Assembly: GCF_003248505.1 (NCBI RefSeq)
Contig: NZ_QFOA01000002.1
Coordinates: forward strand, 1-64,000
Direction: 5' to 3'
DNA length: 64,000 bases
From: Sphingobium sp.
GTDB taxonomy: Bacteria; Pseudomonadota; Alphaproteobacteria; Sphingomonadales; Sphingomonadaceae
Shown here: piece by piece, positions 1 through 9,349 of the stretch
How the letters are laid out: every line of letters begins with the position of its first letter
How positions within the stretch are numbered: position 1 is the stretch's first letter
Notes under the pieces: generated by a model
Database searches by the model: none
What the model was told of the DNA's origin: nothing
Seen by the model: only the letters and a program-made list of their open reading frames with translations
Program-made: the position numbers and the translations under genes

Positions 1-1536
1 GAGATTGTCGGTCGCACCGATCGAGAGCTTTTTCCCGATTATGGCGGAGGATACGAGGATCGCGACAGTGAGGCGATCGCATCCCCGTCAGCCACGACGT
101 TCGAGAGCGAGTTTGTGCGCGATGACGGCGAAACTGTGCATCTGCGTACCACACGCACGCTGATCGATGGTCCGGACCGACCCGATCAATATGTTCTTGG
201 TATATCGGAAGACGTGACCGCGACCCGGCAGGCGGAGGCGGAAGTGCTTCGTCTGGCACATTATGATGCGTTGACCGGCCTGCTCAACCGCGCCAGCTTC
301 ACCGATCGGTTGCACGGCCTTGTTCGCAAGGGGGAGCCGTTCGCGATGCTCAGCATCGATCTCGATCGGTTCAAGGCAGTGAACGATCAATTCGGGCACC
401 CCGTCGGGGATGCAGTCCTGGCGCAAGTCGGTGATAGACTGCGCGCGCTAGTTCCATCGCAGGGTTGGGTGGCGCGCATCGGTGGCGACGAGTTTATTGC
501 GGTGCTCACCGGTGCGCGGCGGCGTGAGCGGGCCGATGAGATCGCAACCGCCATTCTGACCAGCGTTGCCGAGCCATTTACAACCGGTCGCGTGGTCGCG
601 CATGCTGGTGCCTCGATTGGCATCGTGTTGACGCCTGAGGATGGTCGAACAACGAGTCAACTGCGCGAAAATGTCGATATCGCGTTATATCGGGCCAAGC
701 AGATGGGCAAAGGAAAGGTCTGCTTCTTCAACGCCGAAATGGATGCCGCCGCGCAGGATCGGCGCAAGCTAGAGACCGACCTTCGCGAGGTCATCGAGAG
801 AGACGGGATCGAACTTGCCTACCAACCCGTGCTTTCTGCCAAAACAGGCCAGATCACCAGTGCCGAAGCGCTGGCCCGCTGGACGCATCCCGATCGGGGA
901 CCGATTCGGCCTGACATTTTCATTTCCCTCGCTGAGGAATGCGGGTTGATCGACCGGCTCGGCGAGCATTTATTGCGTCGCGCCTGCCGCGACGCGCAGG
1001 AGTGGCCAGATCACGTGCGTGTCGCAGTCAATCTTTCCCCTCTCCAATTCCTTTCGGGTAAGCTCGTAGCGACCGTTCAACAGGCAATTGACGATTCTGG
1101 CCTTCGTGCCGACCGCCTCCAACTCGAGGTTACCGAGGGGCTTGTCATCCGCGATGTTGAAAGCACTTTCCGGCAGTTGGAGGAACTGCGCGCACTTGGC
1201 ATTCAAGTGCTGATCGATGATTTCGGAGTAGGATATTCCTCGCTGAGCTACTTTCAGCGCTTCCCATTCGATAAAGTGAAGATCGACAAATCATTTATCG
1301 ACGAAATTGTAACCTCGCGTGCGGCAAAGGCGATTGTTCAGGCCGTCGTCGGTCTTGGGACCGCGCTCGATATGGGTATCGTCGCAGAAGGCATCGAGAC
1401 GGAAGAGCAGATGCGTCTTCTGGTCGCTAGTGGCTGTACCCATCTGCAAGGCTATCTGTTCAGTCGTCCGGTCACGGCAAGCACGCTTGGCGCGATGCTT
1501 ACCGCAGAAGGAAGTCCTGCAATCAAGGCTGCCTGA
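1..1536 (+). CDS. PAS-GGDEF-EAL cyclic-di-GMP signalling protein (5' truncated by window edge)
   Basis: The reading frame is open from base 1, so the true start lies outside the window; the GTG at 115 falls inside the PAS/PAC domain and is not a start. Order: PAS/PAC remnant (to about base 230), diguanylate cyclase domain with DALTGLLNR and an intact GGDEF (481-495), then an EAL phosphodiesterase domain with the signature EAL (865-873) and DDFGVGYSSL (from 1216). GGDEF domains make c-di-GMP and EAL domains hydrolyse it. Both motifs are intact, so the protein could be bifunctional or have one activity dominate. The RxxD inhibitory site expected five residues before GGDEF is absent (PSQG instead), so product inhibition at that site is unlikely. 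No membrane segment is visible in the part present. The stop TGA at 1534-1536 is followed by about 280 bases without a gene. Confidence 0.93.
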   Translation, partial: EIVGRTDRELFPDYGGGYEDRDSEAIASPSATTFESEFVRDDGETVHLRTTRTLIDGPDRPDQYVLGISEDVTATRQAEAEVLRLAHYDALTGLLNRASFTDRLHGLVRKGEPFAMLSIDLDRFKAVNDQFGHPVGDAVLAQVGDRLRALVPSQGWVARIGGDEFIAVLTGARRRERADEIATAILTSVAEPFTTGRVVAHAGASIGIVLTPEDGRTTSQLRENVDIALYRAKQMGKGKVCFFNAEMDAAAQDRRKLETDLREVIERDGIELAYQPVLSAKTGQITSAEALARWTHPDRGPIRPDIFISLAEECGLIDRLGEHLLRRACRDAQEWPDHVRVAVNLSPLQFLSGKLVATVQQAIDDSGLRADRLQLEVTEGLVIRDVESTFRQLEELRALGIQVLIDDFGVGYSSLSYFQRFPFDKVKIDKSFIDEIVTSRAAKAIVQAVVGLGTALDMGIVAEGIETEEQMRLLVASGCTHLQGYLFSRPVTASTLGAMLTAEGSPAIKAA

Positions 1537-1818
1537 CCCGACGGACCGGTCAGTCAGACTGTCGCAATTTCATAGCGGTCATCCCTCGCCGCTTTCCCAA
1601 GCGGCACCAAGTCCCGGCCCTGGCCATTCAAGTGCGGCACAATCGCAGCAATCGGACGACTGATTCCGGCTCTTGTGGGCTCCATTGTTTTGCTCACTTG
1701 TAGCAATCGGAAATAATGAGTCACGGATCAGACATCATCCGGTCTCTCGGTTGAAACATCGATGCCCTAACGGACCCTTCGACCGCTGAGAAAGCGGGTC
1801 GCTTTTGGGGGACATCAG
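1537..1818. other. intergenic region upstream of the first TBDR
   Basis: No ORF with coding character. It must hold the promoter of the receptor starting at 1819. I see no recognisable operator, riboswitch or terminator with a T-tract. Confidence 0.5.
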
Positions 1819-4293
1819 ATGAAGATCCAGCGCAGCTGGCGGGCCACCTCGGCCTCCAGCCTAATTCTTGTTGCCCTCGGTACGGGCATGGCCCACGCCG
1901 CCGATCAGGGCGAGACCGCGCCAGCCGCAGTGTCGGCGGACATGGCCGATTCCGGCGGCTTGACCGAAATCGTCGTGACGGCGCAGAAGCGTAAGGAAAA
2001 TCTCCAGGAAACGCCGATCTCCATGTCCGTGATGCGGGCGGAAGACCTGACCAATCGCCACGTTCAGTCGCTGACCGATATGGGCGATGGCGCGATCCCG
2101 TCGCTGCGCGTGGCACCTTTCTTTTCGCGTCCCGGCGCGCTCATCGTTAACATTCGCGGTGTCGGCGTCCTGTCCGACTCCAATCAGCCTGCCCGCGATC
2201 AGGGTGTCGGCATCTATATCGACGGCGTTTATATGGGCCGGCCTCAGGGTCTTGGTGCTGCGCTCTACGACATCGAGAATATCGAGGTTCTCAAAGGGCC
2301 GCAGGGCACGCTGTTCGGGCGCAATACCGAAGGCGGCGCGGTCAACATCGTGACCAAGCGCCCGAGCGGTGAGTTCAAGTCGAACACGACTCTGGGCTTC
2401 GGCAACTATGGCAGCTACAAGGTGGAAAGCCATATCGACCTGCCGGAATTCAACGACATCTCCGTTAAGCTCGACGCCGTCGTCACGCACCGCGATGGCT
2501 TGATCGACAATCCGTTGAAGAGCGCGGAAGATTTCAACGGTTACGATAAGCGCGGCGCTCACGCCGAAATCCTGTGGAAGGCGTCGCCCGACTTCACCGT
2601 CGATCTGGCCGGCGACTATAGCTACGACGCGACGACGACGCTGTACCAGCAGCAGATTTCCGCAGGCACCAACATCCTTGCCGCTGCCGCCAGGCTTCAG
2701 CCCGAGCGAGCGAAAACCGCCGTGTTTGGCGTGCCGGAACAACCCAGCGTCGGTAAATCAGGCGGCGTTCGATTGAACCTCGAATATCAGGCGTCGCCTT
2801 CACTTTTGCTGAAGTCGATCACTGCCTATCGCAAGCTGACGCAGAGCCAGTTCGACAACGGGTCGGCAGCGACATCCGCGCAGCAACCCAGGACAACCTC
2901 CAATCCCAATCCCGATTTCAACCGGCCCTCGACCGTGACCACGGCGGGAACCGGTTTCGTGACCAGCTACCCCGGCTTCGCCTTCGGTCGTTACAGTCTT
3001 GCTTATTTCAAGCAGGACCAGTTCAGCGAGGAACTGCAGGCGATCGGCGATTTCGGCGATAGCTTGAAATATGCCGTCGGCGCGCTCTATTATCAGGAAA
3101 AGGTCCGCGACAATGCGCAGGCCTTCAACACCAATTATTTCACGGATGCGCGGGGCAGCGCCTATGGCGTACTGAATATCGATCCGGCAACCCGTAACAT
3201 CGATCGCGCCAGTCATGTGAAGACGACCAGCATCGGGGCATATGGTCAGGCGACGTGGACCCCGTCCTTCGCCGACGACATCCTGCATTTGACGGGCGGT
3301 CTTCGCTGGACGCGGGACGCAAAAAAGGGTGCGCTCACCATCGTCAACAACGCGGCACCTATCCTGCCGGTAAATGGGGTGAACGTACAGGCGCCGATCG
3401 GCCTGGACGCGCATTGGTCGCGCGTCGATCCGATGGTGAATGCCGCGATCGATCTGAGCCAGGACGTCCATGTCTACGGCAAATGGAGCACCGGCTACAA
3501 ATCGGGAGGCGCCAACTCGCGCGCGACCAATTACGAGCCGTTCAATCCCGAAACCGTGTCGATGTTCGAAGTGGGCGCCAAGACCGAATTCTGGGATCAC
3601 CGCGCCCGCTTCAACGTCGCCGCTTATTATGGTCACTATAAGAACATCCAGCTGGACTTTAGCGGCCTCTACGAAGATGTCGTCAACGGGGTGCGCGTAG
3701 CCACCACCCGCACCACGACCAACACCGTCAACGACCCGGGCAAGGCCAAGCTCAAGGGGGTCGAGGCCGAGTTGACGCTTGCGCCCGTCGATGGCCTGAC
3801 GCTGAGCGCCAGCTATTCCTACAACAGCGTCAAGATCCCGCCCGCGCTCAATCCCTTCCCGCAGGCGGGTAATAACGGCCGGCCCAGTCCTTTCCCCGTG
3901 CCCATCTATCAGGTCTATACGCCGACCCACTCGGCCAGCGGCGCGATCGATTATGATATCCCGTTCAACAATATGACGCTGCGCTTCCACCTGGATGGCA
4001 ATTACGACAGTGGCTACTACGGCAACTATACCGACCCCGGTTTCAATTCCCTGACGGGCGTTGTCACCTACAAGCAGCCCAAGGGCGACGAAGGACTGGT
4101 CTTCAACGGTCGCATCGCCCTTGCCGATATCGACCTTGGCAACAACGGCGCGAAACTGACTGCCTCGATCTGGGCACGCAATCTGTTCAACGAAGAGCAT
4201 ATCTTCCTGAAAACGGCCGCGGCGACCACGGGCGTCGCGGGCTTCTTCAACGAAGCGCGCACCTTCGGCGGCGAATTGAACGTCAAGTTCTGA
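1819..4293 (+). CDS. TonB-dependent outer-membrane receptor
   Basis: 824 residues. A signal peptide (MKIQRSWRATSASSL..., cleavage after the AHA near residue 28) is followed by a TonB-box-like stretch (TEIVVTAQKRKENLQETP) at about 50-67. The plug domain carries IRGVGV, the LKGPQGTLFGRNTEGGAVNIVTKRP block, and the barrel ends in a terminal aromatic (LNVKF). Such receptors import large or scarce substrates across the outer membrane using TonB energy. The long-loop, VTAQKR-type plug is typical of the expanded sphingomonad/caulobacter receptor families, whose substrates are mostly unknown. The next gene is an exported tyrosine phosphatase 110 bases downstream in the same direction, which may hint at a phosphorylated substrate. 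This is inference only. Confidence 0.93.
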   Translation: MKIQRSWRATSASSLILVALGTGMAHAADQGETAPAAVSADMADSGGLTEIVVTAQKRKENLQETPISMSVMRAEDLTNRHVQSLTDMGDGAIPSLRVAPFFSRPGALIVNIRGVGVLSDSNQPARDQGVGIYIDGVYMGRPQGLGAALYDIENIEVLKGPQGTLFGRNTEGGAVNIVTKRPSGEFKSNTTLGFGNYGSYKVESHIDLPEFNDISVKLDAVVTHRDGLIDNPLKSAEDFNGYDKRGAHAEILWKASPDFTVDLAGDYSYDATTTLYQQQISAGTNILAAAARLQPERAKTAVFGVPEQPSVGKSGGVRLNLEYQASPSLLLKSITAYRKLTQSQFDNGSAATSAQQPRTTSNPNPDFNRPSTVTTAGTGFVTSYPGFAFGRYSLAYFKQDQFSEELQAIGDFGDSLKYAVGALYYQEKVRDNAQAFNTNYFTDARGSAYGVLNIDPATRNIDRASHVKTTSIGAYGQATWTPSFADDILHLTGGLRWTRDAKKGALTIVNNAAPILPVNGVNVQAPIGLDAHWSRVDPMVNAAIDLSQDVHVYGKWSTGYKSGGANSRATNYEPFNPETVSMFEVGAKTEFWDHRARFNVAAYYGHYKNIQLDFSGLYEDVVNGVRVATTRTTTNTVNDPGKAKLKGVEAELTLAPVDGLTLSASYSYNSVKIPPALNPFPQAGNNGRPSPFPVPIYQVYTPTHSASGAIDYDIPFNNMTLRFHLDGNYDSGYYGNYTDPGFNSLTGVVTYKQPKGDEGLVFNGRIALADIDLGNNGAKLTASIWARNLFNEEHIFLKTAAATTGVAGFFNEARTFGGELNVKF

Positions 4294-4299
4294 ATATAG

Positions 4300-4329
4300 G
4301 GGGCGTATGGGCGCGCGCCCGTACGCCCC
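4300..4329 (+). terminator. long GC-rich hairpin between TBDR and phosphatase genes
   Basis: GGGGCGTA pairs with TACGCCCC and the stem continues inward (GGGC/GCCC with one wobble) to a four-base loop. It starts 7 bases after the TBDR stop. There is no T-tract, so it is more likely an mRNA-stabilising or partial attenuating hairpin than a full intrinsic terminator. Confidence 0.45.
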
Positions 4330-4403
4330 TCCATCATATTGAGGCATGTCATACGGATGCAACGATGGCAGGCAATGCCGCTGCGTCCGCCCAGGAGATC
4401 CAG

Positions 4404-5456
4404 ATGATGACGCGTTCTATCGCCTCCACACTCGCCACCCTCCTGCTCGCTGGCGCTGCGTCCGCCGGGACGATCGATGCGCCGGTCGTGACCAGAAGCG
4501 CCTCCAACACGCTGACGGTTCGCTGGACCGATGCCGATCCGGTGGACGTTTTCCGGTCGGACGATCCCGCCGCGACAGTCCGTACCGCAACGTTGGTCTC
4601 GAAGGGCGATAGAGACGGGGCCGAGACGCTGAGCGTCGCGCCGGGGGAGCGTATCTACTTTTTGCTGCGCGACACGAAGACCGGCAAGACCGCCCGGGTC
4701 GCCGAACGGTTGCTGCCGTTTCAGCAATCGTCGAACTTTCGTGACATCGGCGGCTATCCGGCCGCTGGCGGCAAGCATGTTCGCTGGGGCCTTATCTACC
4801 GGTCCGCTGGCCAGCCGATGCTGAGCGACGCAGATCTCAAGGATATCCAGACGCTCAAGCTCGCCAATCTCGTAGATTTGCGCTCGAGCGAAGAAAGAGT
4901 GATCGCGCCTACGCGGATCGAGGGCGTCCCCTATCAGGCCGTCGGCTATTCGATGAAAGGGTTGATGGGCAGCGGGGTCCCGAAAAATGGAGAGGGCGTC
5001 TATCGCACCATGCCGACTTTCATGGCGCCTCAGCTACGCCTCATTTTCCAGGACCTGCTCGCGGACAAGGGCGCGATCGCCTATAACTGCTCGGCCGGGC
5101 AGGATCGTACCGGTTTCGTTACCGCGATAATCCTGTCGGCGCTTGGAGTGCCCCGGGATACCATCGTGGCCGACTATCATCTGTCGACCAGCTATCGCCG
5201 CCCGGAATGGGAAATGCCGAAAATCGACATCGTTGCGCAGGCCAACAATCCAGTGGCGATGATGTTCGCAAAATATCAGGAGAATCCGGCCGCTGCCAAG
5301 CCGCAACCCCTCAAAGACCCTGACGGCACCGCCTTCCTCACCTATGCCTTCGACGAGATTGACAAGAAGTGGGGGTCGGTCGATGCCTATCTCACGCAGA
5401 ATATCGGCTTGACCAAGGTCGATCTCGCCGCTCTTCGCGCTCGGTATACGGAGTAG
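4404..5456 (+). CDS. Exported tyrosine-protein phosphatase (Y_phosphatase3-like)
   Basis: 350 residues from ATG 4404, chosen because AGGAGA (4393-4398) sits just before it and a clean signal peptide follows (MMTRSIASTLATLLLAGAASA). An in-frame ATG at 4365 lacks this support. The N-terminal 110 residues form a small beta domain. The phosphatase domain begins at SNFRDIGGYPAAGGKHVRWGLIYRS, with the P-loop C229-S-A-G-Q-D-R235-T (the C-x5-R signature). Cys229 should be the nucleophile and Arg235 the phosphate ligand; family members usually have HCSAGKDRTG, so N and Q replacements are present here. Location is periplasmic. Adjacent to a TBDR, it may dephosphorylate an imported ligand; the substrate is unknown. 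Confidence 0.88.
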   Translation: MMTRSIASTLATLLLAGAASAGTIDAPVVTRSASNTLTVRWTDADPVDVFRSDDPAATVRTATLVSKGDRDGAETLSVAPGERIYFLLRDTKTGKTARVAERLLPFQQSSNFRDIGGYPAAGGKHVRWGLIYRSAGQPMLSDADLKDIQTLKLANLVDLRSSEERVIAPTRIEGVPYQAVGYSMKGLMGSGVPKNGEGVYRTMPTFMAPQLRLIFQDLLADKGAIAYNCSAGQDRTGFVTAIILSALGVPRDTIVADYHLSTSYRRPEWEMPKIDIVAQANNPVAMMFAKYQENPAAAKPQPLKDPDGTAFLTYAFDEIDKKWGSVDAYLTQNIGLTKVDLAALRARYTE

Positions 5457-5754
5457 AACCTGCGGTCGTTCACCTAAGCGTCGCCTAAACAGACGGTTCG
5501 ATCAACGCAGGGAACATCGCTCTTCAACTGCGTCAGCCATGATCAGTTGGAGTTTTCCGGTGGCCTGCAACCGATGTCATCGCTTGACAGGTTGGCGGGG
5601 CTGATCGACCCGAACCGGCCTTCATGCCTCCTCTATCCGCTTGTTCGGCTAGCAAGAGCGCGCCCGTGGGACCGCCGTTATCGATATTGAGTTGTATCGC
5701 CCTGGGATCTTTCGGTCGTGAAACCGGTCGAGCCCCCATGGATCTTGCCAATGG
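5457..5754. other. intergenic region, nothing recognised
   Basis: About 300 bases between the phosphatase stop and a terminator-like hairpin. Small ORFs here lack ribosome sites and resemble no family. Confidence 0.4.
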
Positions 5755-5755
5755 T

Positions 5756-5794
5756 AAGGGGATGCCTCAATCGATTGAGAGGCACCCCCTTTTC
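5756..5794. terminator. bidirectional hairpin terminator
   Basis: AAGGGG-atGCCTCAAT pairs with ATTGAGAGGC-acCCCCTT, ending in CTTTT on the plus strand. It lies 21 bases beyond the stop of the minus-strand EF-hand gene and may end that transcript; the minus-side T-tract is weak. Confidence 0.55.
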
Positions 5795-5814
5795 AGAGCG
5801 GCTGCCAGCGACGA

Positions 5815-6303
5815 TTATTGGCCAGCTTTTTCCCTGTCGGCCCGCTGGCGCGCAGCAGTTGCCGCGGCGTCGGTAGCGGTCACTGTGCCGTCCTTGTCAT
5901 TATCTTGCTCGGCAAAGGCACGAGCGCCTGACAAGTCATATTCAGCTTTGGACATTCTGCCGTTCTTGTCCTTGTCCAGCACGCCGAAACGGACATGGGC
6001 CTGGCGCATCTGCCGCTGACGTTCCTCGGTTTTCTTGTCTTCGCTGTCGTCGGACGCGGCGAGTTGCCGCTCCAGACGGGCACGATATTCGTTGACATAT
6101 TCCTCCTCGGAAACCCAGCCGTCGCCATTGGCATCGGTCGCGTCGAACCTTTTGACGCGCCCGGCGTCGAATTCCATGCGCGTGACCTGCCCGTCATGGT
6201 TGGCGTCATAGTCATGGATGAAAGCCGACCCTTCATGGGGGGCTGCGGCAGCGGTTCCGGCGATCGTCAGCAGGGCAGCGGCGAGGGGCATATAGATTTT
6301 CAT
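5815..6303 (-). CDS. Secreted EF-hand calcium-binding protein
   Basis: 162 residues from ATG 6303, chosen because GGAGAT lies 3 bases upstream on the minus strand and a signal peptide follows (MKIYMPLAAALLTIAGTAAAA). Four EF-hand-like loops are visible: DYDANHDG (from residue 31), DANGDGWVSEEE (57-68), DKDKNGRMSKAE (110-121) and DNDKDG (from 134). It should be a periplasmic or secreted calcium-binding protein. It is downstream of, and 29 bases from, the DUF4198 gene, forming a two-gene operon divergent from a haem/metal-type TBDR. Confidence 0.88.
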   Translation of the reverse strand: MKIYMPLAAALLTIAGTAAAAPHEGSAFIHDYDANHDGQVTRMEFDAGRVKRFDATDANGDGWVSEEEYVNEYRARLERQLAASDDSEDKKTEERQRQMRQAHVRFGVLDKDKNGRMSKAEYDLSGARAFAEQDNDKDGTVTATDAAATAARQRADREKAGQ

Positions 6304-6332
6304 AGTATCTCCGAATGAATGCGACGCAGCGA

Positions 6333-7121
6333 TCACACCGCGTCGAAGGTCAAGGTGTAGGTATAGCTGCGATAGGGCGTCTCGGACCCGGCTGGTGCCG
6401 TGCTACGATGGCGCACCAGGATCAGGTATGTCCCGGCATCCTCGGGCTTCAGGCTAAAGCGGCCATCGGCGCCGCTCTTGACCTGCGCCACCATCTTGCG
6501 TCCGTCGTAGACACCGGCGCTGCGGAACAGGCTGATGTCGGCATTGGCCAGCGGCTTGCCGTCGAACAACAGGGCGAAGCTGGCGTCCGATCCGGCAACG
6601 ATGCGGTTGGGATGCGTGATCGCCCGGATCTCCAGCGCCTTGCCCAGCGGTTTCAGCGCCGCATCGCTGGGTTGTCCGCGTGTCACATAGGCGTCCGCCA
6701 GCGTCATGCTCTGTACATCCACCTGCGCGGCATGGGCGGGCGGCTCGCCGCCCTCGCCGCGCATCTTCCATTCGTTGCCGACTTTGAACAGCTTGCCCTT
6801 GCGCCCGGCGCGCTGGCCGCTGGTGACACGATAGGTGCCATCGGCCGGGATCGCTGCCTCGAAGATGCTGAGGTCACGCAAATGGGTGACGGTGCCGGTG
6901 GGCAACCGCGCCCCATCGGGCGCGATCAAATGAAAGGGTGCGTCGCGCATCGCAACTTCGGGCAAAAACGCGTCCTCGGCAAAGGCGGCCTCCACGGTGA
7001 CATGGTCGCTTTTGCCGAGGTCGAACAGGGTTGGGAGCACATAGGGCATATGTGCGTGGGCGGACGAAGCGCCGAGGAGAGCCAGCAGCAGGGCCGCGGA
7101 TCGGTATCGCAATATTCTCAT
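6333..7121 (-). CDS. DUF4198-family periplasmic protein
   Basis: 262 residues from ATG 7121 (AAGGGG upstream on the minus strand). The signal peptide is MRILRYRSAALLLALLGASSAHA, with mature protein starting HMPYVLPTLFDL. The body is all-beta, ending in a carboxypeptidase-regulatory/Ig-like domain (NADISLFRSAG...GADGRFSLKPEDAGTYLILVRH), as in DUF4198 proteins, which are often linked to metal (nickel/cobalt/iron) uptake. It shares a divergent promoter with the TBDR at 7252, which also points to metal or haem acquisition. The ligand cannot be read from sequence. Confidence 0.75.
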   Translation of the reverse strand: MRILRYRSAALLLALLGASSAHAHMPYVLPTLFDLGKSDHVTVEAAFAEDAFLPEVAMRDAPFHLIAPDGARLPTGTVTHLRDLSIFEAAIPADGTYRVTSGQRAGRKGKLFKVGNEWKMRGEGGEPPAHAAQVDVQSMTLADAYVTRGQPSDAALKPLGKALEIRAITHPNRIVAGSDASFALLFDGKPLANADISLFRSAGVYDGRKMVAQVKSGADGRFSLKPEDAGTYLILVRHRSTAPAGSETPYRSYTYTLTFDAV

Positions 7122-7152
7122 GAAAATCCCCTTATGAAAGCAGTCAGTATAT

Positions 7153-7172
7153 CTAATGCGACTCACTTGCAA
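7153..7172 (-). promoter_or_regulatory. Fur-like element in divergent promoter
   Basis: On the minus strand it reads TTGCAAGTGAGTCGCATTAG. It is identical at 15 of 20 positions to the element at 15489-15508, which is also in a divergent promoter of an iron-type TBDR. It resembles alphaproteobacterial Fur boxes (TTGCnA...TCATTnG). It is predicted to control both DUF4198/EF-hand and the TBDR. Confidence 0.4.
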
Positions 7173-7251
7173 TATCATATTGAGGTGTTAGGTGCTGTGA
7201 CATCCGGGACATCCAAGTCCCGTTGCACATTGCCAAAGGGGGGCGTTAGCC

Positions 7252-9345
7252 ATGAAGAAAACCAAACTGCCGTTGTTGCTGGGAACTGCGCTCTTTGTCG
7301 TGCCGATGTCGGCGCTGGCGCAGGATGAGGTTGAAGCACCGGAAACCATCCGCATGACGCTCGACCGCATGGTCATTTCTGCCGGTACCGAAAAGGTGGC
7401 CATCGACACGCCGCAAGCGGTCAGCACGCTCGACCAGGAGGACATCGACCAGGTTCAGGCGACCACCATCGGTGATCTGCTGGAAGGCATGCCGGGCGTC
7501 AACGTCCAGGGCGGCGTGGGGCAGTTGGGGCAGGGCTTCAATATTCGCGGTATGGGCACGGCGATCGGAGACAGCGACAATCGCATTCTGTTGACGGTCG
7601 ATGGCGTCACCAAATTCTACGAGCAATATCGCATGGGCGCGCTCTTTACCGAGCCGGAGCTTTATAAGCGGGTCGAAGTGCTGCGCGGTCCTGCTTCTTC
7701 CACCCTCTACGGCGCCGGTGCGCTGGCTGGCGTGGTCAATTTTACCACCAAGGACGCGTCCGACTTTCTGAGCGACGGCGATCCGCTGGCGGTGCGCCTC
7801 AAGGCCGCGACCGAAACCAATGCGCAGGCACACACTCTTTCGGGCATCGTCGCTATCCAGCCGACCGAAGGCGTCGAGCTATTGGGCAGCTATAATTATC
7901 GCCGTACCGACGATTACAAGAGCGGCAATGGCGACACCGTCGCCGCCTCCGCCACCCTGTCCGACAGTTGGCTGGTCAAGGGCCGCATCGCGATCGGCGG
8001 CAATAAAAAACATGCCATTTGGGCCAGCTATCAGGACTGGATCAGCGACGCGCCGCAGGTCTACGATCAGGTGTCCGCCGCCACGGGCGCGGCACTGATG
8101 CGCCGCCGCGTCCATGACAAGACGGCCGTGTTGGGCTATGTCAACGACTTCGACGGCAGCAAGATTTTCAATGTCGAGGCGCAGGTCGCCTATTCGCTGT
8201 CGAAGGTGCACCAGACCGAAACCGCTTTCCTTGGCCCGCTCGCTTATTCCGACTTTTCCTATGAAAGCTGGCAGGCGAAGGTTCAGAACACCAGCGAGTT
8301 CGACATGGGTGGCGACTGGACGACCTTCCTGATTCTGGGCGGCCAGTGGAGCAGGCAGGAACGGCGCAATCCGCGTGTCGCGCTCAACGGCAAGGTGACG
8401 CCGGGCGCGAGCACGCATCCTGAAGGCGACATGGATCGCTATGGTGTGTTCGGCCAGTTGGAAATCGTCTGGTCCGACAAGCTGACCATCATGCCGGGCG
8501 TCCGTGTGGACTGGGCGAGGCTGAAGCCGGGTGCATCGCCAGTGGTCGGCGGCATCACGCCCCGCCTCACCAAACAGGATGGCGTTTCGCCCAAGATCGC
8601 CGCGCTGTACAATCTGACCGATTGGGTAGGAGTCTTCGGTTCCTACGCCCACACCGTCCGGCTGCCCAATGTGGATGAAATCTTCACGCGCACGGCGGCG
8701 ATCGGTTACAGCCCCGGCCTGCGCCCCGAAAAGTCGGACAATGTCGAGGCTGGCCTGACGTTGAGCTTCGACGGCCTTTTGAGCGGACATGATCGTTTTC
8801 GCGCCAAGACCACGCTGTTTCGCAACGATGTCGAGGATCTGATCGTCACCTACTCTAACGTGCCCACAGCCCTGCGCGGCACCAGCTATTTCCAGAATTA
8901 CGGAGACTGGCGCCTGAAGGGCGTGGAAGTAGAGGCCGAATATGGCATCGGCGACTTCTTCGCCCGCGCCAATGCGTCCTTCATCGATGGCCGGAACCGG
9001 CTGACCGGCGCATATCTCAACACCGTCCCTGCCAACGACTATCGCCTGACGCTGGGCTATTCCGACGCTGCATCCGGCCTGTTGGGCGGCTGGACCGGTG
9101 AGTTCGCGGAGCGGCAGGACAAGGTGACGCCCAGCGCCTTCGCCTCAGCCGGATCGGGCCTGCCGACGCCGGCATACACCGTCCATAACCTGTTTTTCGC
9201 CTTCAAGCCGCAAAGCGGCCCGGCCAAGGGGTTCGAATTCCGCATCGCCATGGATAATGTCTTCGACAAACAATATCGCCGCCACCTGTCCGCGCTCGCT
9301 GCGGAAGGGCAGAGCTTCCGGTTTACCGTGGCAAACACATTCTGA
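7252..9345 (+). CDS. TonB-dependent receptor, haem/haemoglobin-type
   Basis: 697 residues. The signal peptide is MKKTKLPLLLGTALFVVPMSALAQ. The N-terminus (RMTLDRMVISAGTEKVAIDTP) and plug (MPGVNVQGG, FNIRGMG, DSDNRILLTVDGV, EVLRGPASSTLYGAGALAGVVNFTTKDASDFL) match the pattern of haem/haemoglobin receptor families. The barrel contains SPGLRPEKSDN and ends in FRFTVANTF. A dedicated TonB gene follows after 4 bases, so the pair forms an operon. Haem is the best guess; another iron or metal chelate is possible given the DUF4198 partner across the promoter. Confidence 0.85.
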   Translation: MKKTKLPLLLGTALFVVPMSALAQDEVEAPETIRMTLDRMVISAGTEKVAIDTPQAVSTLDQEDIDQVQATTIGDLLEGMPGVNVQGGVGQLGQGFNIRGMGTAIGDSDNRILLTVDGVTKFYEQYRMGALFTEPELYKRVEVLRGPASSTLYGAGALAGVVNFTTKDASDFLSDGDPLAVRLKAATETNAQAHTLSGIVAIQPTEGVELLGSYNYRRTDDYKSGNGDTVAASATLSDSWLVKGRIAIGGNKKHAIWASYQDWISDAPQVYDQVSAATGAALMRRRVHDKTAVLGYVNDFDGSKIFNVEAQVAYSLSKVHQTETAFLGPLAYSDFSYESWQAKVQNTSEFDMGGDWTTFLILGGQWSRQERRNPRVALNGKVTPGASTHPEGDMDRYGVFGQLEIVWSDKLTIMPGVRVDWARLKPGASPVVGGITPRLTKQDGVSPKIAALYNLTDWVGVFGSYAHTVRLPNVDEIFTRTAAIGYSPGLRPEKSDNVEAGLTLSFDGLLSGHDRFRAKTTLFRNDVEDLIVTYSNVPTALRGTSYFQNYGDWRLKGVEVEAEYGIGDFFARANASFIDGRNRLTGAYLNTVPANDYRLTLGYSDAASGLLGGWTGEFAERQDKVTPSAFASAGSGLPTPAYTVHNLFFAFKPQSGPAKGFEFRIAMDNVFDKQYRRHLSALAAEGQSFRFTVANTF

Positions 9346-9349
9346 CGCC

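Noticed and set aside
2800..4362. 520-codon minus-strand open frame
   Set aside because: Antisense shadow of the first TBDR.
6315..7328. 337-codon plus-strand open frame
   Set aside because: Antisense to the DUF4198 gene and crossing the divergent promoter; the minus-strand reading has signal peptides and ribosome sites.
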